A stretch of DNA of 42,768 nt from Parafrankia sp. EUN1f. Its GTDB lineage: Bacteria; Actinomycetota; Actinomycetes; Frankiales; Frankiaceae. Below the pieces are notes generated by a model that was not told the DNA's origin, made no database searches, and saw nothing but the letters and a program-made list of their open reading frames with translations. Within the stretch, counting starts at the first letter, position 1; each line of letters begins with the position of its first letter. The translations under genes and the position numbers were made by a program. Shown here one piece after another: positions 1 through 7,621 of this stretch. The DNA lies in assembly GCF_000177675.1 (NCBI RefSeq), contig NZ_ADGX01000073.1, positions 1 through 42,768 on the forward strand, in the 5' to 3' direction.

Positions 1-2085
1 GCGTCGCGGCGCTGCCGGCTCGTCCGCCGCGGCAGCCATGCTTGCGGCTGCGGCTGCGGCTGCGGCTGCGGCTGCGGCTGCGGAAGCGGCCGCCGGTTGG
101 CCTGGCAGGCCCGCGTGCGGCGGCTCGCTGGCCGGCTCCCGGGCCGGGACGGCCTCGCCGTCCGAGACGGCCTCGGCCGCGAGGTCGGCGTCGAATGCCG
201 CCGCTGTGCCGTCGAAGCCGCCGCCCTCGAAACCGTCGCGGTCGAGCCGCTCGTCCTCGAATCCGAGCCGTTCGTTCTCGAACTGTTCGTCGGCGGCGAC
301 GTCGTTGCCGAATCCCTGGCTGTCGTCCGGCTCGGCCCAGCTCTGCGCATCCTCGTCGCCGACCGCCTCCGCCGGCTCACGGACCTGCGCGGGCCGGTGC
401 GGCGTGATCCGGGCGGGATCGGCGGTGCCGGCCCGGTCGCTGACCGGAGCATCGTGGCCGGTGGGCACGCTGTGGTCGGCATCACTGTGGTGGTCGGCAG
501 GAGCGTGGTGTTCGACCGGCGACACCTCGTCAGGCGGCGCAACCGCGCGGTCGCGGGATCCGAATCTGCTCGTCGGTGGCACCGCGCGCCGGCCTGCTGC
601 CTGCCGGCCGGGAACACCGGGCAGCCCGCCGGGGCCTCCGGGCCACGGGGTGGCGGCCGCACGGCGCGCGGTGGGCGCTGGGCGGCTCGGCGCGGGAGGT
701 GCGGTGGGGGTTCCGGCTGGGGCCGAGAAGTCGTCGGAGGCGTTGGCAGCGGGGCCGGTGCCGGCGAGGTATCTGCCGGCGGCGCGTTCCCTCCTGGACC
801 CATCGGAGGGGACGCGCCGTTCCGGCACCGCGCCGGTTTCCGCGGTGGGGCGCGGCCCGCCGTTGCGGCCAGCGCCGATCCGGGTCGGCCCGGTGTGCTC
901 GGGCGACCTGGAATGGGGGGCGCCGTGGCCGGAGTTGCCGCCGCGGTCGGGCGCATAGCCGGTGGGCCGGTATCCGTCCGCGTCGCCGTCGGCATCATGG
1001 CTGGTGCCGTACCCACGGGCCTCGTTGCCGGCGGTGTCGTACCGGCCGGTGCCGTAGCCGTTGGCCTCGTAGCCGTTGGCGTCCTTGCCGTACCCGGCCT
1101 CGGGCCCCGGCCGACCGGGCGCGGCCGGGGCGTGGCCGGCCCGCTCGTAGCCGTTGGCCTGCCGGCCGGCGGTGGCGGCCGGGACGGATGCGCTGGCCGT
1201 GGCCGGCCCGTGCCCGGCAGGGGTGAATCCGTCGCCGTCAGGCTGCGGTGAGTAGTGGTCGGCGGGCTGGTAGCCGGCCTCGTCCGTGGTGGATCCGTAC
1301 CCGGCGGAGGAGCCGCCCGGCGGATAGCCAGTCGCGTTCGCCACCGCCGCGGACGGGAAGGCCGCCGGCGTGGCGGGATGCGACGACGGCTGGCTGTAGC
1401 CCGCGGCAGCGCCCATCGCGCCCGGGTGGGCCGCTGCGGCCCCCTGGTCATGCACGAGTGTGAGCGCGGGTCCGCCGGCGCGTGCCGGTGGCTGTGTGGG
1501 CGGCTGCGCCGGCGGGAGCTCGGCGGACTCGGGGGCGACCAGCGCGCGGGCGGCGTCGTCGTGCGGGCGCACGCGACGGACCACCGGGTCCCATGTCCAG
1601 CGGGCGCAGCGACTGTCGGAGGTGAGCTGAACCAGCCAGATCCCGTCCACGCGGCGCCAGGCGTCCCACTGGGCGGTCTCCGGGTCGTCCTGGACGCTGA
1701 GCAGGCGTGAGTCGACGACCTCACCGAGCGGGCGCCCGGGGATCCCGCCGGGATCCTTGGGCAACAACGCCGCCCGGGCCTCCTGGACCACTCGGGCGCG
1801 CTCGGCGAGCACGGGACCCTCGTACCGCTCGACCCGCTCGACCGGGATGCCGGCGGCGCGCGCGACGTCCGCCGCGGTCTCACCGGCTCGCAGCCGCGCC
1901 TGGATCTCGCGGGGGGTCAGCGCGCTTTCCGCGCGTACTTCACTACGTCGGGCCCCGCGCAGGGCGGCCCGTAGCCGATCATCGACGGCGACCCGGAACT
2001 GTTCCGCGCCGCCGCGCCCGGCAGCGTCGGCGAGTACGAGGTAGCCGCCGTCCTCGCTGAGTGCGACAGCCCGCAGCTCGCGCAT
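1..2085 (-). CDS. sepH: Septation protein SepH (DUF3071), C-terminus outside window
   Basis: SepH is an actinobacterial division protein known to bind FtsZ and stimulate its assembly at septa. The reading frame is open from the ATG at 2085 to the window edge, at least 695 codons. The first ~175 residues match the family: the N-terminus MRELRAVALSEDGGYLVLAD, a helix-turn-helix-like stretch LTPREIQARLRAGETAADVA, then a conserved segment with WDAWRRVDGIWLVQL and a TWDPVVRRVRPHDD ending. A strong ribosome site (GGGAGGAG) lies 8 nt before the ATG. After that the protein is low-complexity: Pro/Gln stretches, Gly-Tyr-rich repeats (NGYEANGYG type), an acidic Asp/Glu-Phe region and a polyalanine run. 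Streptomyces and mycobacterial SepH are about half this length (from memory), so the long linker is unusual. The true stop is not visible. Confidence 0.9.
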   Translation of the reverse strand, partial: MRELRAVALSEDGGYLVLADAAGRGGAEQFRVAVDDRLRAALRGARRSEVRAESALTPREIQARLRAGETAADVARAAGIPVERVERYEGPVLAERARVVQEARAALLPKDPGGIPGRPLGEVVDSRLLSVQDDPETAQWDAWRRVDGIWLVQLTSDSRCARWTWDPVVRRVRPHDDAARALVAPESAELPPAQPPTQPPARAGGPALTLVHDQGAAAAHPGAMGAAAGYSQPSSHPATPAAFPSAAVANATGYPPGGSSAGYGSTTDEAGYQPADHYSPQPDGDGFTPAGHGPATASASVPAATAGRQANGYERAGHAPAAPGRPGPEAGYGKDANGYEANGYGTGRYDTAGNEARGYGTSHDADGDADGYRPTGYAPDRGGNSGHGAPHSRSPEHTGPTRIGAGRNGGPRPTAETGAVPERRVPSDGSRRERAAGRYLAGTGPAANASDDFSAPAGTPTAPPAPSRPAPTARRAAATPWPGGPGGLPGVPGRQAAGRRAVPPTSRFGSRDRAVAPPDEVSPVEHHAPADHHSDADHSVPTGHDAPVSDRAGTADPARITPHRPAQVREPAEAVGDEDAQSWAEPDDSQGFGNDVAADEQFENERLGFEDERLDRDGFEGGGFDGTAAAFDADLAAEAVSDGEAVPAREPASEPPHAGLPGQPAAASAAAAAAAAAAAAASMAAAADEPAAPRR
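43..84. repeat. TGCGGC hexanucleotide repeat in sepH
   Basis: Six perfect TGCGGC units plus one ending TGCGGA in tandem. On the minus strand they encode a run of about 13 alanines in the SepH tail. Being a multiple of three, gain or loss of units keeps the frame. Confidence 0.9.
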
Positions 2086-2478
2086 GGCGCTTTCTCCTCC
2101 CGTCGATCTCCTGCCGTGGGGCCGCCGCGGCGCACACACCGTGCCGCGGCGCCCGCACGGGGCCGAACACCGGTGTGCCCCGCTGGACACCCTGAGGGCG
2201 CACCGGAGCACGGAGTGCGCGCGCAACCGCCTCGCCGCCATGCGTCCCGGTAGGTGACAGCCTGCCATTGATGGCGCCAGACAGTCGCATTGCGGCGGAC
2301 GACACGCACAGTCTGACTCTCGCCGAAGGTTCTGGACACGTCGGGGGCTTGCCGGCGAGGCCGGTGTGACGAATCACCGCCCGGGGTGCCACCCGTTCCG
2401 GATGGCCCGTTCGGGTGGTGTCGGCATCGACGCCGGCTTCGGTGCCGGATTCGTTGTTCGCCAGGGGCGTCGCCCGCC
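2086..2478. other. Intergenic region upstream of sepH
   Basis: 393 bp between the ppgK stop and the sepH start, both on the minus strand. It must hold the sepH promoter, but I cannot pick a convincing -35/-10 pair. A short ccggcgaggccgg dyad near 2350 could form a weak hairpin downstream of ppgK. No credible gene: frames here are open only because of GC content. Confidence 0.4.
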
Positions 2479-3306
2479 TCAGGGGCGCCGGCCCCCGGGG
2501 GGTCTGGTCGCCGGGCCGCGGCGGCGGGCCGGTCGTGGCACCGGCCGCGGGCGGGTCTGGTCACCGACGGCGACGAGGGCGGCGCCGATGATCCCCGCAT
2601 CGTTCTGGAGCTGCGCGGGGACGACCTTCGTCCGCAGCTGGAGATGATCGAAGAACTTGTCGGCCTTCTTGCTCGCACCGCCGCCGATGATGATCAGATC
2701 GGGCCAGAGCAGGGCCTCGACCGTGGCCAGATACCGGTTCACGCGCTTGGCCCACTTGTCCCAGGAGAGGTCCTCGCGCTCCCGGGCCGCCTCGGAGGCC
2801 TTCGTCTCCGCGTCGTGGCCGTGGATCTCCAGATGCCCCAGCTCGGTGTTGGGGACCAGCTGCCCGTGGAGGAACAGCGCCGTGCCGATGCCGGTGCCGA
2901 AGGTCGTCATGACGACGAGACCGGACGTGTCGCGCCCGGCGCCGAAGGCCATCTCGGCGACTCCGGCGGCATCGGCGTCGTTGACGACGGAGACCTCGGT
3001 ACCGCCCAGAGCCGAGCCGAGCGCGGTGGACAACGTCGCGGACACATCGGTGTCCACCCAGCTTGGATCGACGTTCGCCGCGGTGCGCGCGACCCCGGAC
3101 TTGATCACGGCGGGGAAGGTCGCGCCGACCGGGCCCGACCAGTCGAAGTGCTCGACCACCTGGGCGACGGTCCGGGCCACCGACTCCGGGTCCGCCGGAC
3201 GGGGCGTGGGAATCCGGAAACGGGGCGCGGCGAGCGTTCCGTCCTCGATGTCAACCGGGGCGCCCTTGATGCCGGTTCCGCCGATGTCGACCCCGAAGAC
3301 CCGCAT
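2479..3306 (-). CDS. ppgK: Polyphosphate glucokinase (ROK family)
   Basis: Phosphorylates glucose to glucose-6-phosphate using polyphosphate (and usually ATP) in the cytoplasm. The 275-residue protein starts with the ROK phosphate-binding motif [10 protein letters not shown], has a second phosphate motif in [15 protein letters not shown] (about residues 130-145), and the [17 protein letters not shown] segment characteristic of actinobacterial PPGK, where a zinc-cluster ROK motif would otherwise sit. [15 protein letters not shown] (about 210-225) closes the ATP site. The last ~25 residues are a Pro/Arg-rich tail ([13 protein letters not shown]) beyond the usual end. The ATG at 3306 is preceded by GGAGAGG. 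It is monocistronic as far as visible. Confidence 0.93.
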   Translation of the reverse strand: MRVFGVDIGGTGIKGAPVDIEDGTLAAPRFRIPTPRPADPESVARTVAQVVEHFDWSGPVGATFPAVIKSGVARTAANVDPSWVDTDVSATLSTALGSALGGTEVSVVNDADAAGVAEMAFGAGRDTSGLVVMTTFGTGIGTALFLHGQLVPNTELGHLEIHGHDAETKASEAAREREDLSWDKWAKRVNRYLATVEALLWPDLIIIGGGASKKADKFFDHLQLRTKVVPAQLQNDAGIIGAALVAVGDQTRPRPVPRPARRRGPATRPPGGRRP

Positions 3307-3329
3307 CTACCCCGTCCTCTCCGTCGTGC

Positions 3330-3353
3330 TCCGCAGTGTTCCGCAGTGTTCCG
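3330..3353. repeat. Short tandem repeat CCGCAGTGTT x2
   Basis: CCGCAGTGTT at 3331-3340 is directly repeated at 3341-3350 and followed by a partial third CCGC. It lies 25-45 bp upstream of the ppgK start and may be part of its promoter; function unknown. Confidence 0.6.
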
Positions 3354-3817
3354 CTTCAGCGCGCCCCGCGGTGCGCCGGGGCGCCGCAGGCCGTTCGTGG
3401 TCCGTCGTACGTACGTCCCGTCGCGGTATGTCAGGTCGACGTACCGTGTCTCGCGATGTCGTTGTGTCGTCGTGCGTCCGGCCTGTCGCTCTGTGTGTCC
3501 TCCGCTGGAGGTCGGCGCTGATCCGGCCGGGCCTCGGGCGCGGAGGCCGCCCGGTACCGGGCCGGTCCTGTAGCGGGCCGGCCTGCTGGCACCTGTTGTA
3601 GTTTCGCAGGCCGGCGGGGCGTCGTGGCGGCGACGGGCGCTTTCGGCGGTGACGGTCGTTCATATGTGGCGCGGTCAGCTCGCGCCGGTCGGTACCCTGC
3701 GCCGCGCCTGGTACCTTGCGCTGCGTCGTCGCGCCCCGCGGGCGGTTCGGCGGGCTGTTCGGCGGGCGGTCCGCGGCTGGTGGCGGGCCAACGCGTGTGC
3801 CGGGTCCAAGGCCGACC

Positions 3818-3823
3818 TACTCT
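3818..3823 (+). promoter_or_regulatory. Possible -10 element; leaderless moaA
   Basis: TACTCT lies 6 nt before the moaA ATG at 3830, and there is no Shine-Dalgarno sequence in the intervening bases. This spacing would put the transcription start at or next to the A of the ATG, i.e. a leaderless mRNA, which is common in actinobacteria. No good -35 is seen, so this is tentative. Confidence 0.35.
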
Positions 3824-3829
3824 GGCCAA

Positions 3830-4816
3830 ATGCGGCTAACCGATTCCTACGGGCGAGTCGCGACTGACCTGCGGGTGTCGCTGACCGACAGGTGCAATCT
3901 CCGTTGCGCCTACTGCATGCCCGCCGAAGGCCTCGACTGGCTGCCGAGCGCCGAGGTGCTGACCGACGACGAGGTGCTGCGGCTGGTCGGGATCGCGGTC
4001 ACCCGCCTGGGCGTCACGGAGATCCGGCTGACCGGCGGCGAACCCACGCTGCGCCCCGGCCTGGTGCGCCTGGTCGAGCGGATGTCGGCGTTGTCGCCCC
4101 GGCCCGAGATCTCGCTCACGACGAACGGCCTGCGGCTCGGTGGCCTGGCTGCCGACCTCGCCGCCGCCGGCCTCGACCGGGTCAACGTCTCCCTGGACAC
4201 CCTGCATTCAGACCGCTTCGCCCGGATGACCCGCCGTGACCGGTTGGACGACGTCCTGGCTGGCCTGGCCGCGGCGGCCGAGGCCGGTCTGACTCCCGTC
4301 AAGGTCAACGCGGTGCTGGTCCGTGGCCTGAACGACGACGAGGCCGCCGACCTGCTGCGCTGGAGCCTGCGGCTGGGATACGAGCTGAGGTTCATCGAGC
4401 AGATGCCGCTCGACGCACAGCACGGCTGGCGCCGCACGGAGATGGTCACGGCCGGCGAGATCATGGAGCTGCTGCGGGCGGAGTTCTCCCTGGAGCCGGT
4501 CCCCGGGCGGGGCAGTGCGCCGGCCGAGCGGTTCAGCGTCGATGGTGGCCCTGGCACCGTCGGCGTGATCGGCTCGGTGTCGGCGCCGTTCTGCGCCGCC
4601 TGCGACCGGGTTCGGCTCACCGCCGACGGTCAGGTGCGCAACTGCCTGTTCGCGCGGGAGGAGTCCGATCTGCGCGGGCCGATGCGCGCGGGCGCCGACG
4701 ACGAGGACCTGGCGGAGCGGTGGCGGCGCGCGGTCTGGGGCAAGCATGCCGGCCACGGCATCGACGCCCCCGGCTTCCGCCAGCCGGAGCGGCCGATGTC
4801 GGCGATCGGCGGATGA
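3830..4816 (+). CDS. moaA: GTP 3',8-cyclase MoaA
   Basis: Radical-SAM enzyme for the first step of molybdenum-cofactor synthesis, GTP to 3',8-cyclo-GTP. The 328-residue product has the N-terminal [4Fe-4S]/SAM motif CNLRCAYC (about residues 22-29), the SAM-binding LTGGEPTLR, a conserved NVSLDTL segment, FIEQMPLD, and the second cluster ligands CAACDRVRLTADGQVRNC near residues 255-275. It ends MSAIGG: the terminal Gly-Gly is needed by MoaA. The ATG at 3830 is chosen because MRLTDSYGR is the normal MoaA N-terminus; upstream in-frame codons are low-complexity. Its stop overlaps the mobA start by 4 bp (ATGA), so the two are translationally coupled. No moaC, moaE or moeA lies in this window. Confidence 0.95.
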   Translation: MRLTDSYGRVATDLRVSLTDRCNLRCAYCMPAEGLDWLPSAEVLTDDEVLRLVGIAVTRLGVTEIRLTGGEPTLRPGLVRLVERMSALSPRPEISLTTNGLRLGGLAADLAAAGLDRVNVSLDTLHSDRFARMTRRDRLDDVLAGLAAAAEAGLTPVKVNAVLVRGLNDDEAADLLRWSLRLGYELRFIEQMPLDAQHGWRRTEMVTAGEIMELLRAEFSLEPVPGRGSAPAERFSVDGGPGTVGVIGSVSAPFCAACDRVRLTADGQVRNCLFAREESDLRGPMRAGADDEDLAERWRRAVWGKHAGHGIDAPGFRQPERPMSAIGG

Positions 4817-5550
4817 CCGTGCTCGCCCCGGGAGCCCTCGGAGACCCCGGATTCCAGGAAGCCCTCGGAGTTCAGGGATTCCAGGGCGCTCAGGGCGACG
4901 CCGAGCCATGGGACGCGCTCGTGCTGGCGGGCGGAGCGGCCCGGCGGATGGGTGACGACAAGGCGGTGCTGCGCGTCGGCGGAGCCCGTCTGCTGGACCG
5001 GGTGCTCGACGCCGTGGCGGCGGCCCGCACGGTTGTGGTCGTCGGGCCGCAGCGCTCCCCGGTACCGGGCGCGCGTCCGGTCCGGTGGGCCCGTGAGGAC
5101 CCGCCGGGTGGCGGTCCGGTCGCCGCGATCGCCGCCGGCCTGCGGCTCGTGGCGGCCACCCGGGTCGTCGTGCTGGCCGTGGACCTGCCGTTCCTCGGCG
5201 CCCCGGAGGTTCACGGCCTGCTGGACGCGGTGGCGACCGGCCCCGGCGGCCCGCAGGTGGCGCTGCTGAGTGACCCGGCCCAGCGGCCGCAGTACCTCGC
5301 CGCCGCCTGGCGCACCGTCACGCTACGAGCCGCGCTGCCGATCGACCCGGCCGGCCGATCGGTGCGGTCGTTGCTCGCGGGCCAGTCGGTGCGCACCGTC
5401 GCCGCGACCGAGCGCGTCTGCCTGGACTGCGATGATCCGGCTGCCCTCGCCGTCGCCAGGGCCTGGGCCGTCAGCCCCGTCCCGGTCCCGGTCTCGGAGC
5501 CGGGACCGGGACCGTTCCCCGAGCAGGCGCCGGCCGCGGGCGAGCGGTAG
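4813..5550 (+). CDS. mobA: Molybdenum cofactor guanylyltransferase MobA
   Basis: Transfers GMP from GTP to Mo-molybdopterin to make MGD cofactor. The nucleotide-binding motif LVLAGGAARRMGDDKAVL starts near residue 37, followed by DPPGGGPVAAIAAGL (substrate loop) and VVVLAVDLPFL with the metal-binding Asp. The 245-residue protein begins with an unusual ~33-residue extension before the Rossmann fold (GDPGFQEALGVQGFQGAQGD), Gly/Gln/Phe-rich and built from a repeated GATTCCAGG DNA motif. The C-terminus is a Pro/Val tail. ATG overlaps the moaA stop (ATGA). Forms an operon with moaA and the DUF6457 gene. Confidence 0.9.
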   Translation: MTVLAPGALGDPGFQEALGVQGFQGAQGDAEPWDALVLAGGAARRMGDDKAVLRVGGARLLDRVLDAVAAARTVVVVGPQRSPVPGARPVRWAREDPPGGGPVAAIAAGLRLVAATRVVVLAVDLPFLGAPEVHGLLDAVATGPGGPQVALLSDPAQRPQYLAAAWRTVTLRAALPIDPAGRSVRSLLAGQSVRTVAATERVCLDCDDPAALAVARAWAVSPVPVPVSEPGPGPFPEQAPAAGER

Positions 5551-5610
5551 GAGGCAGGCGGTGGGCGGTGGGCGGCGGGCGACCGCGGTGTCGGACAGGT
5601 GAGGTGGCTG

Positions 5611-5913
5611 ATGGCGAGCACGAACACGAACCGGCCGGACGACGGCGGGATCGAGGCCGTTCTGGACGAGTGGACGGCCCGGGTGGTCTCCGTGCTCGGG
5701 CTCGCGCCCGACAGCGTCGACGCCGCGCTCGTTCTCGACCTCACCCGCGATGTGGCGCACGGTGTCGCCCGGCCGGCGGCTCCGCTGACCGCGTTCCTGG
5801 TGGGGCTGGCGGCCGGGCGGGCCGGCGGCGACTCGTCCGCTGTCCGGGCCGCCGTCGACACGGTGCTGGCGCTGCTGCCGTCCGGCGATGGTGCTGGAGA
5901 CGGCGAGCCGTGA
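5611..5913 (+). CDS. DUF6457 domain protein, Moco-operon partner
   Basis: A 100-residue helical protein (LDEWTARVVSVLGL, then LTRDVAHGVARPAAPLTAFLVGLAAGR) of the DUF6457 type, which typically follows mobA or fdhD in actinobacteria. Its biochemical role is not established; context suggests molybdopterin-enzyme maturation. ATG at 5611 is preferred over the in-frame GTG at 5599 because GAGGTGG sits just before it. It lies 60 bp after mobA on the same strand. Confidence 0.75.
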   Translation: MASTNTNRPDDGGIEAVLDEWTARVVSVLGLAPDSVDAALVLDLTRDVAHGVARPAAPLTAFLVGLAAGRAGGDSSAVRAAVDTVLALLPSGDGAGDGEP

Positions 5914-5971
5914 CGGCGCGCGTGTCGGGCTCTGGGCGGCCGGCGTGCCGTGACCGTCGGCCGTGCCGCGG

Positions 5972-6403
5972 TCAGCGCATGCGTATCGCGCCGGTCTCGT
6001 CCAGGTAGCCCCGCATGTCGATGGCCATGGTGTGGACGTCCTCGGCCGCGGGTTCGGGGGCGTCGTCGGGCCCCGGGGCGTAGCGGAACGCCAGCCGCGG
6101 CAGCATCTGGGTAGGCGCGTCGACGAGCCCGGGGGCGGCTTCGATCAGCCCGGACTCCCAGTCGAGCTCCTTGCCGCTCAGCGGCCCCGACGGCAGGCTC
6201 TGCGCCGCCGGTGAGGTCGTGACCAGCACGAAATCGACGATGCCCAGGACCGCGATCACCCCGAGCGCGGGGAGCGCCGCGATCGGCTGCCACGCCGCCA
6301 GGCCGACCATGACGAAGACGGTGACGACGGTCAGCCCGCCGACGATGTGCCTGCGCACCGGGGGCAACGCGGGCACTTTGCGGCCACGCCGGTAATGGGC
6401 CAT
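5972..6403 (-). CDS. Small membrane protein, function unknown
   Basis: 143 residues. A basic N-terminus (MAHYRRGRKVPALPP) is followed by two adjacent hydrophobic segments at about residues 20-40 (IVGGLTVVTVFVMVGLAAW) and 45-65 (LPALGVIAVLGIVDFVLV), then an acidic soluble tail ending RGYLDETGAIRMR. It is likely a bitopic hairpin in the cytoplasmic membrane. The start at 6403 is chosen because upstream codons are a low-complexity Pro/Thr repeat. Convergent with the Moco operon. I do not recognise the family. Confidence 0.65.
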   Translation of the reverse strand: MAHYRRGRKVPALPPVRRHIVGGLTVVTVFVMVGLAAWQPIAALPALGVIAVLGIVDFVLVTTSPAAQSLPSGPLSGKELDWESGLIEAAPGLVDAPTQMLPRLAFRYAPGPDDAPEPAAEDVHTMAIDMRGYLDETGAIRMR

Positions 6404-6841
6404 ACCCAACAGTGTGCCCCCTGGGCCGCAACTGTCCGGAACATGGGTGGCTGTTCGTCGCATGGCGGTATGCCCCGCCGGGCGCCGGTAGCTGTCGGTG
6501 ACTGTCGGCGGGGCCGTCGGCAGTGCTGTCGGCGGCGCTGTTGGCAGTGCTGCCATGGGCCTGTGCCAGTGCTGCCGTGGGCCTGTCGGCGATGGGTCGA
6601 CCGTGGTGGTCACTGTGGGTAGTTACCGAGTGGCGCCCCCGGGGAGGGGACCGCAGGGTGGAACCCGGCGGGGCCCGCGAACGGAGGAGTCGGCCGCGAC
6701 AGCGGAGGGTATCCGCAATGACCCTTTCCGGCGAAATCCAGGTGATGTTGTGCCGGAACGAGTCACACTTGTCATGGGAAATGTGGATCCATGGCCCGGT
6801 GCCGCACCATGGGATCGACCTCGCGAGGCTGGAGGATCGCC
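6404..6841. other. Intergenic region before the lipoprotein/FtsH-like operon
   Basis: 438 bp between two divergent genes. The left half is low-complexity GTCGGCGG-type sequence; the right half (about 6700-6800) is clearly less GC-rich than its surroundings and probably holds the operon promoter. It also contains a possible small reading frame, listed separately. Confidence 0.4.
6504..6551. repeat. 24-bp imperfect tandem repeat
   Basis: Two 24-bp units, 6504-6527 and 6528-6551, both beginning GTCGGCGG and ending GGCAGTGCT, with a few substitutions. They lie outside the genes called here. Confidence 0.6.
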
Positions 6842-6852
6842 GTGGAGGTTAA
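6718..6852 (+). CDS. Possible 44-aa upstream small ORF
   Basis: ATG at 6718 follows a good ribosome site (GGAGGG, ~8 nt spacing) and reads 44 codons to TAA at 6850-6852, overlapping the GTG start of the lipoprotein gene (6842) by 11 bp in another frame. The peptide starts MTLSGEIQVMLCRNESHLSW. GC at third positions is about 75%, lower than in the neighbouring genes, so it could be real but recent, a leader peptide coupling translation into the operon, or simply a chance frame in promoter DNA. No homology is recognised. Confidence 0.3.
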   Translation: MTLSGEIQVMLCRNESHLSWEMWIHGPVPHHGIDLARLEDRRGG

Positions 6853-7621
6853 AAGTCGTGGCCACCTGCCGCGGCCACTGCCACCAGCCCGGCCGAGACG
6901 CGGGCCGCGGCCGCGCCTGAGGTCAGGCCCCGTCCTGGTCATCGCCGCGGTGGTGGCGCTGCTGGCCGGAGCGGCCGGATGTGGTTCGCCTAGTTACCAG
7001 TATGTGACGAACAAAAAAGACGGCGCGTTCCTGAAAGTGCCGGCTGGCTGGACGCATCAGGAGATGCCTGGCCCCGCGCTGTTCGGAATCGATGCCCGCA
7101 ATGTGAGCCCGGAGATGCTGCGAACCCTCATGTCGAGGGAGTGGGTGGTCGGGCTCGACGCGTCGGAGAAGTTCGACGAGACGAGTCTGTTCGTTCCGGA
7201 TGCCGCGTTGCCGAAGGGTTTCGTCCAGGTTCGTCATCTCCTCCCGGAGGAGGCCCGTTCGGTCTCCACCAATGACCTGCGCAACTTCGTCGTGACCGTT
7301 GACGACGCCGTCGCGGCGCAGGAGGAGGCGGTGCGCCGCGACCCCTACGGCGCGCGGCTCGCGCCGAGTTTCCTTCTGCTGCGGGACGAGTCGGTCTCGC
7401 GGGACTCCGGCGTCCACGGCGTGCATCTGATCTACCAGGTCGCGACCGCGGCCGGTCTGGTGACCATCGACCAGACGAGCCTGCTGGACCAGAACCAGAC
7501 CGTGCTCTACCAGCTCGTCCTGGCCTGTTCGGCGTTGTGCTACGCCCAGCACGGCGTGCAGATCAGCGAGGTGACGGGCTCGTTCACGATCAAGCCGACG
7601 GACCGAGGGCAGAAGGCATGA
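6842..7621 (+). CDS. Putative lipoprotein paired with the FtsH-like protease
   Basis: 259 residues. A basic Pro/Arg-rich N-terminus is followed by a hydrophobic stretch (VLVIAAVVALLAGAAGC) with a lipobox-like Cys near residue 47, so it is probably exported and lipid-anchored, facing outside. The mature part (QYVTNKKDGAFLKVPAGWTHQEM onwards) looks like a single globular domain of the PsbP/LpqN-like kind, but this is a loose impression. The GTG at 6842 is chosen for GGAGG seven nt upstream. Its stop overlaps the next ATG (ATGA), giving tight coupling with the membrane protease at 7618, which suggests it is a partner, substrate-presenting subunit or regulator of that enzyme. Confidence 0.7.
   Translation: MEVKSRGHLPRPLPPARPRRGPRPRLRSGPVLVIAAVVALLAGAAGCGSPSYQYVTNKKDGAFLKVPAGWTHQEMPGPALFGIDARNVSPEMLRTLMSREWVVGLDASEKFDETSLFVPDAALPKGFVQVRHLLPEEARSVSTNDLRNFVVTVDDAVAAQEEAVRRDPYGARLAPSFLLLRDESVSRDSGVHGVHLIYQVATAAGLVTIDQTSLLDQNQTVLYQLVLACSALCYAQHGVQISEVTGSFTIKPTDRGQKA

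Larger units (their letters stand above)
3307..3829. other. Intergenic region between divergent ppgK and moaA
   Basis: 523 bp without a credible gene. It carries promoters for both directions. Two perfect tandem copies of CCGCAGTGTT lie at 3331-3350, just upstream of ppgK, and a run of TCGT/TACG-rich short repeats spans about 3400-3500. No riboswitch-like structure was recognised. Confidence 0.4.

Noticed and set aside
43-84. Plus-strand polyalanine or polyarginine genes at the left edge
   Set aside because: These come from the hexanucleotide repeat read in other frames; the SepH frame on the minus strand explains the sequence.
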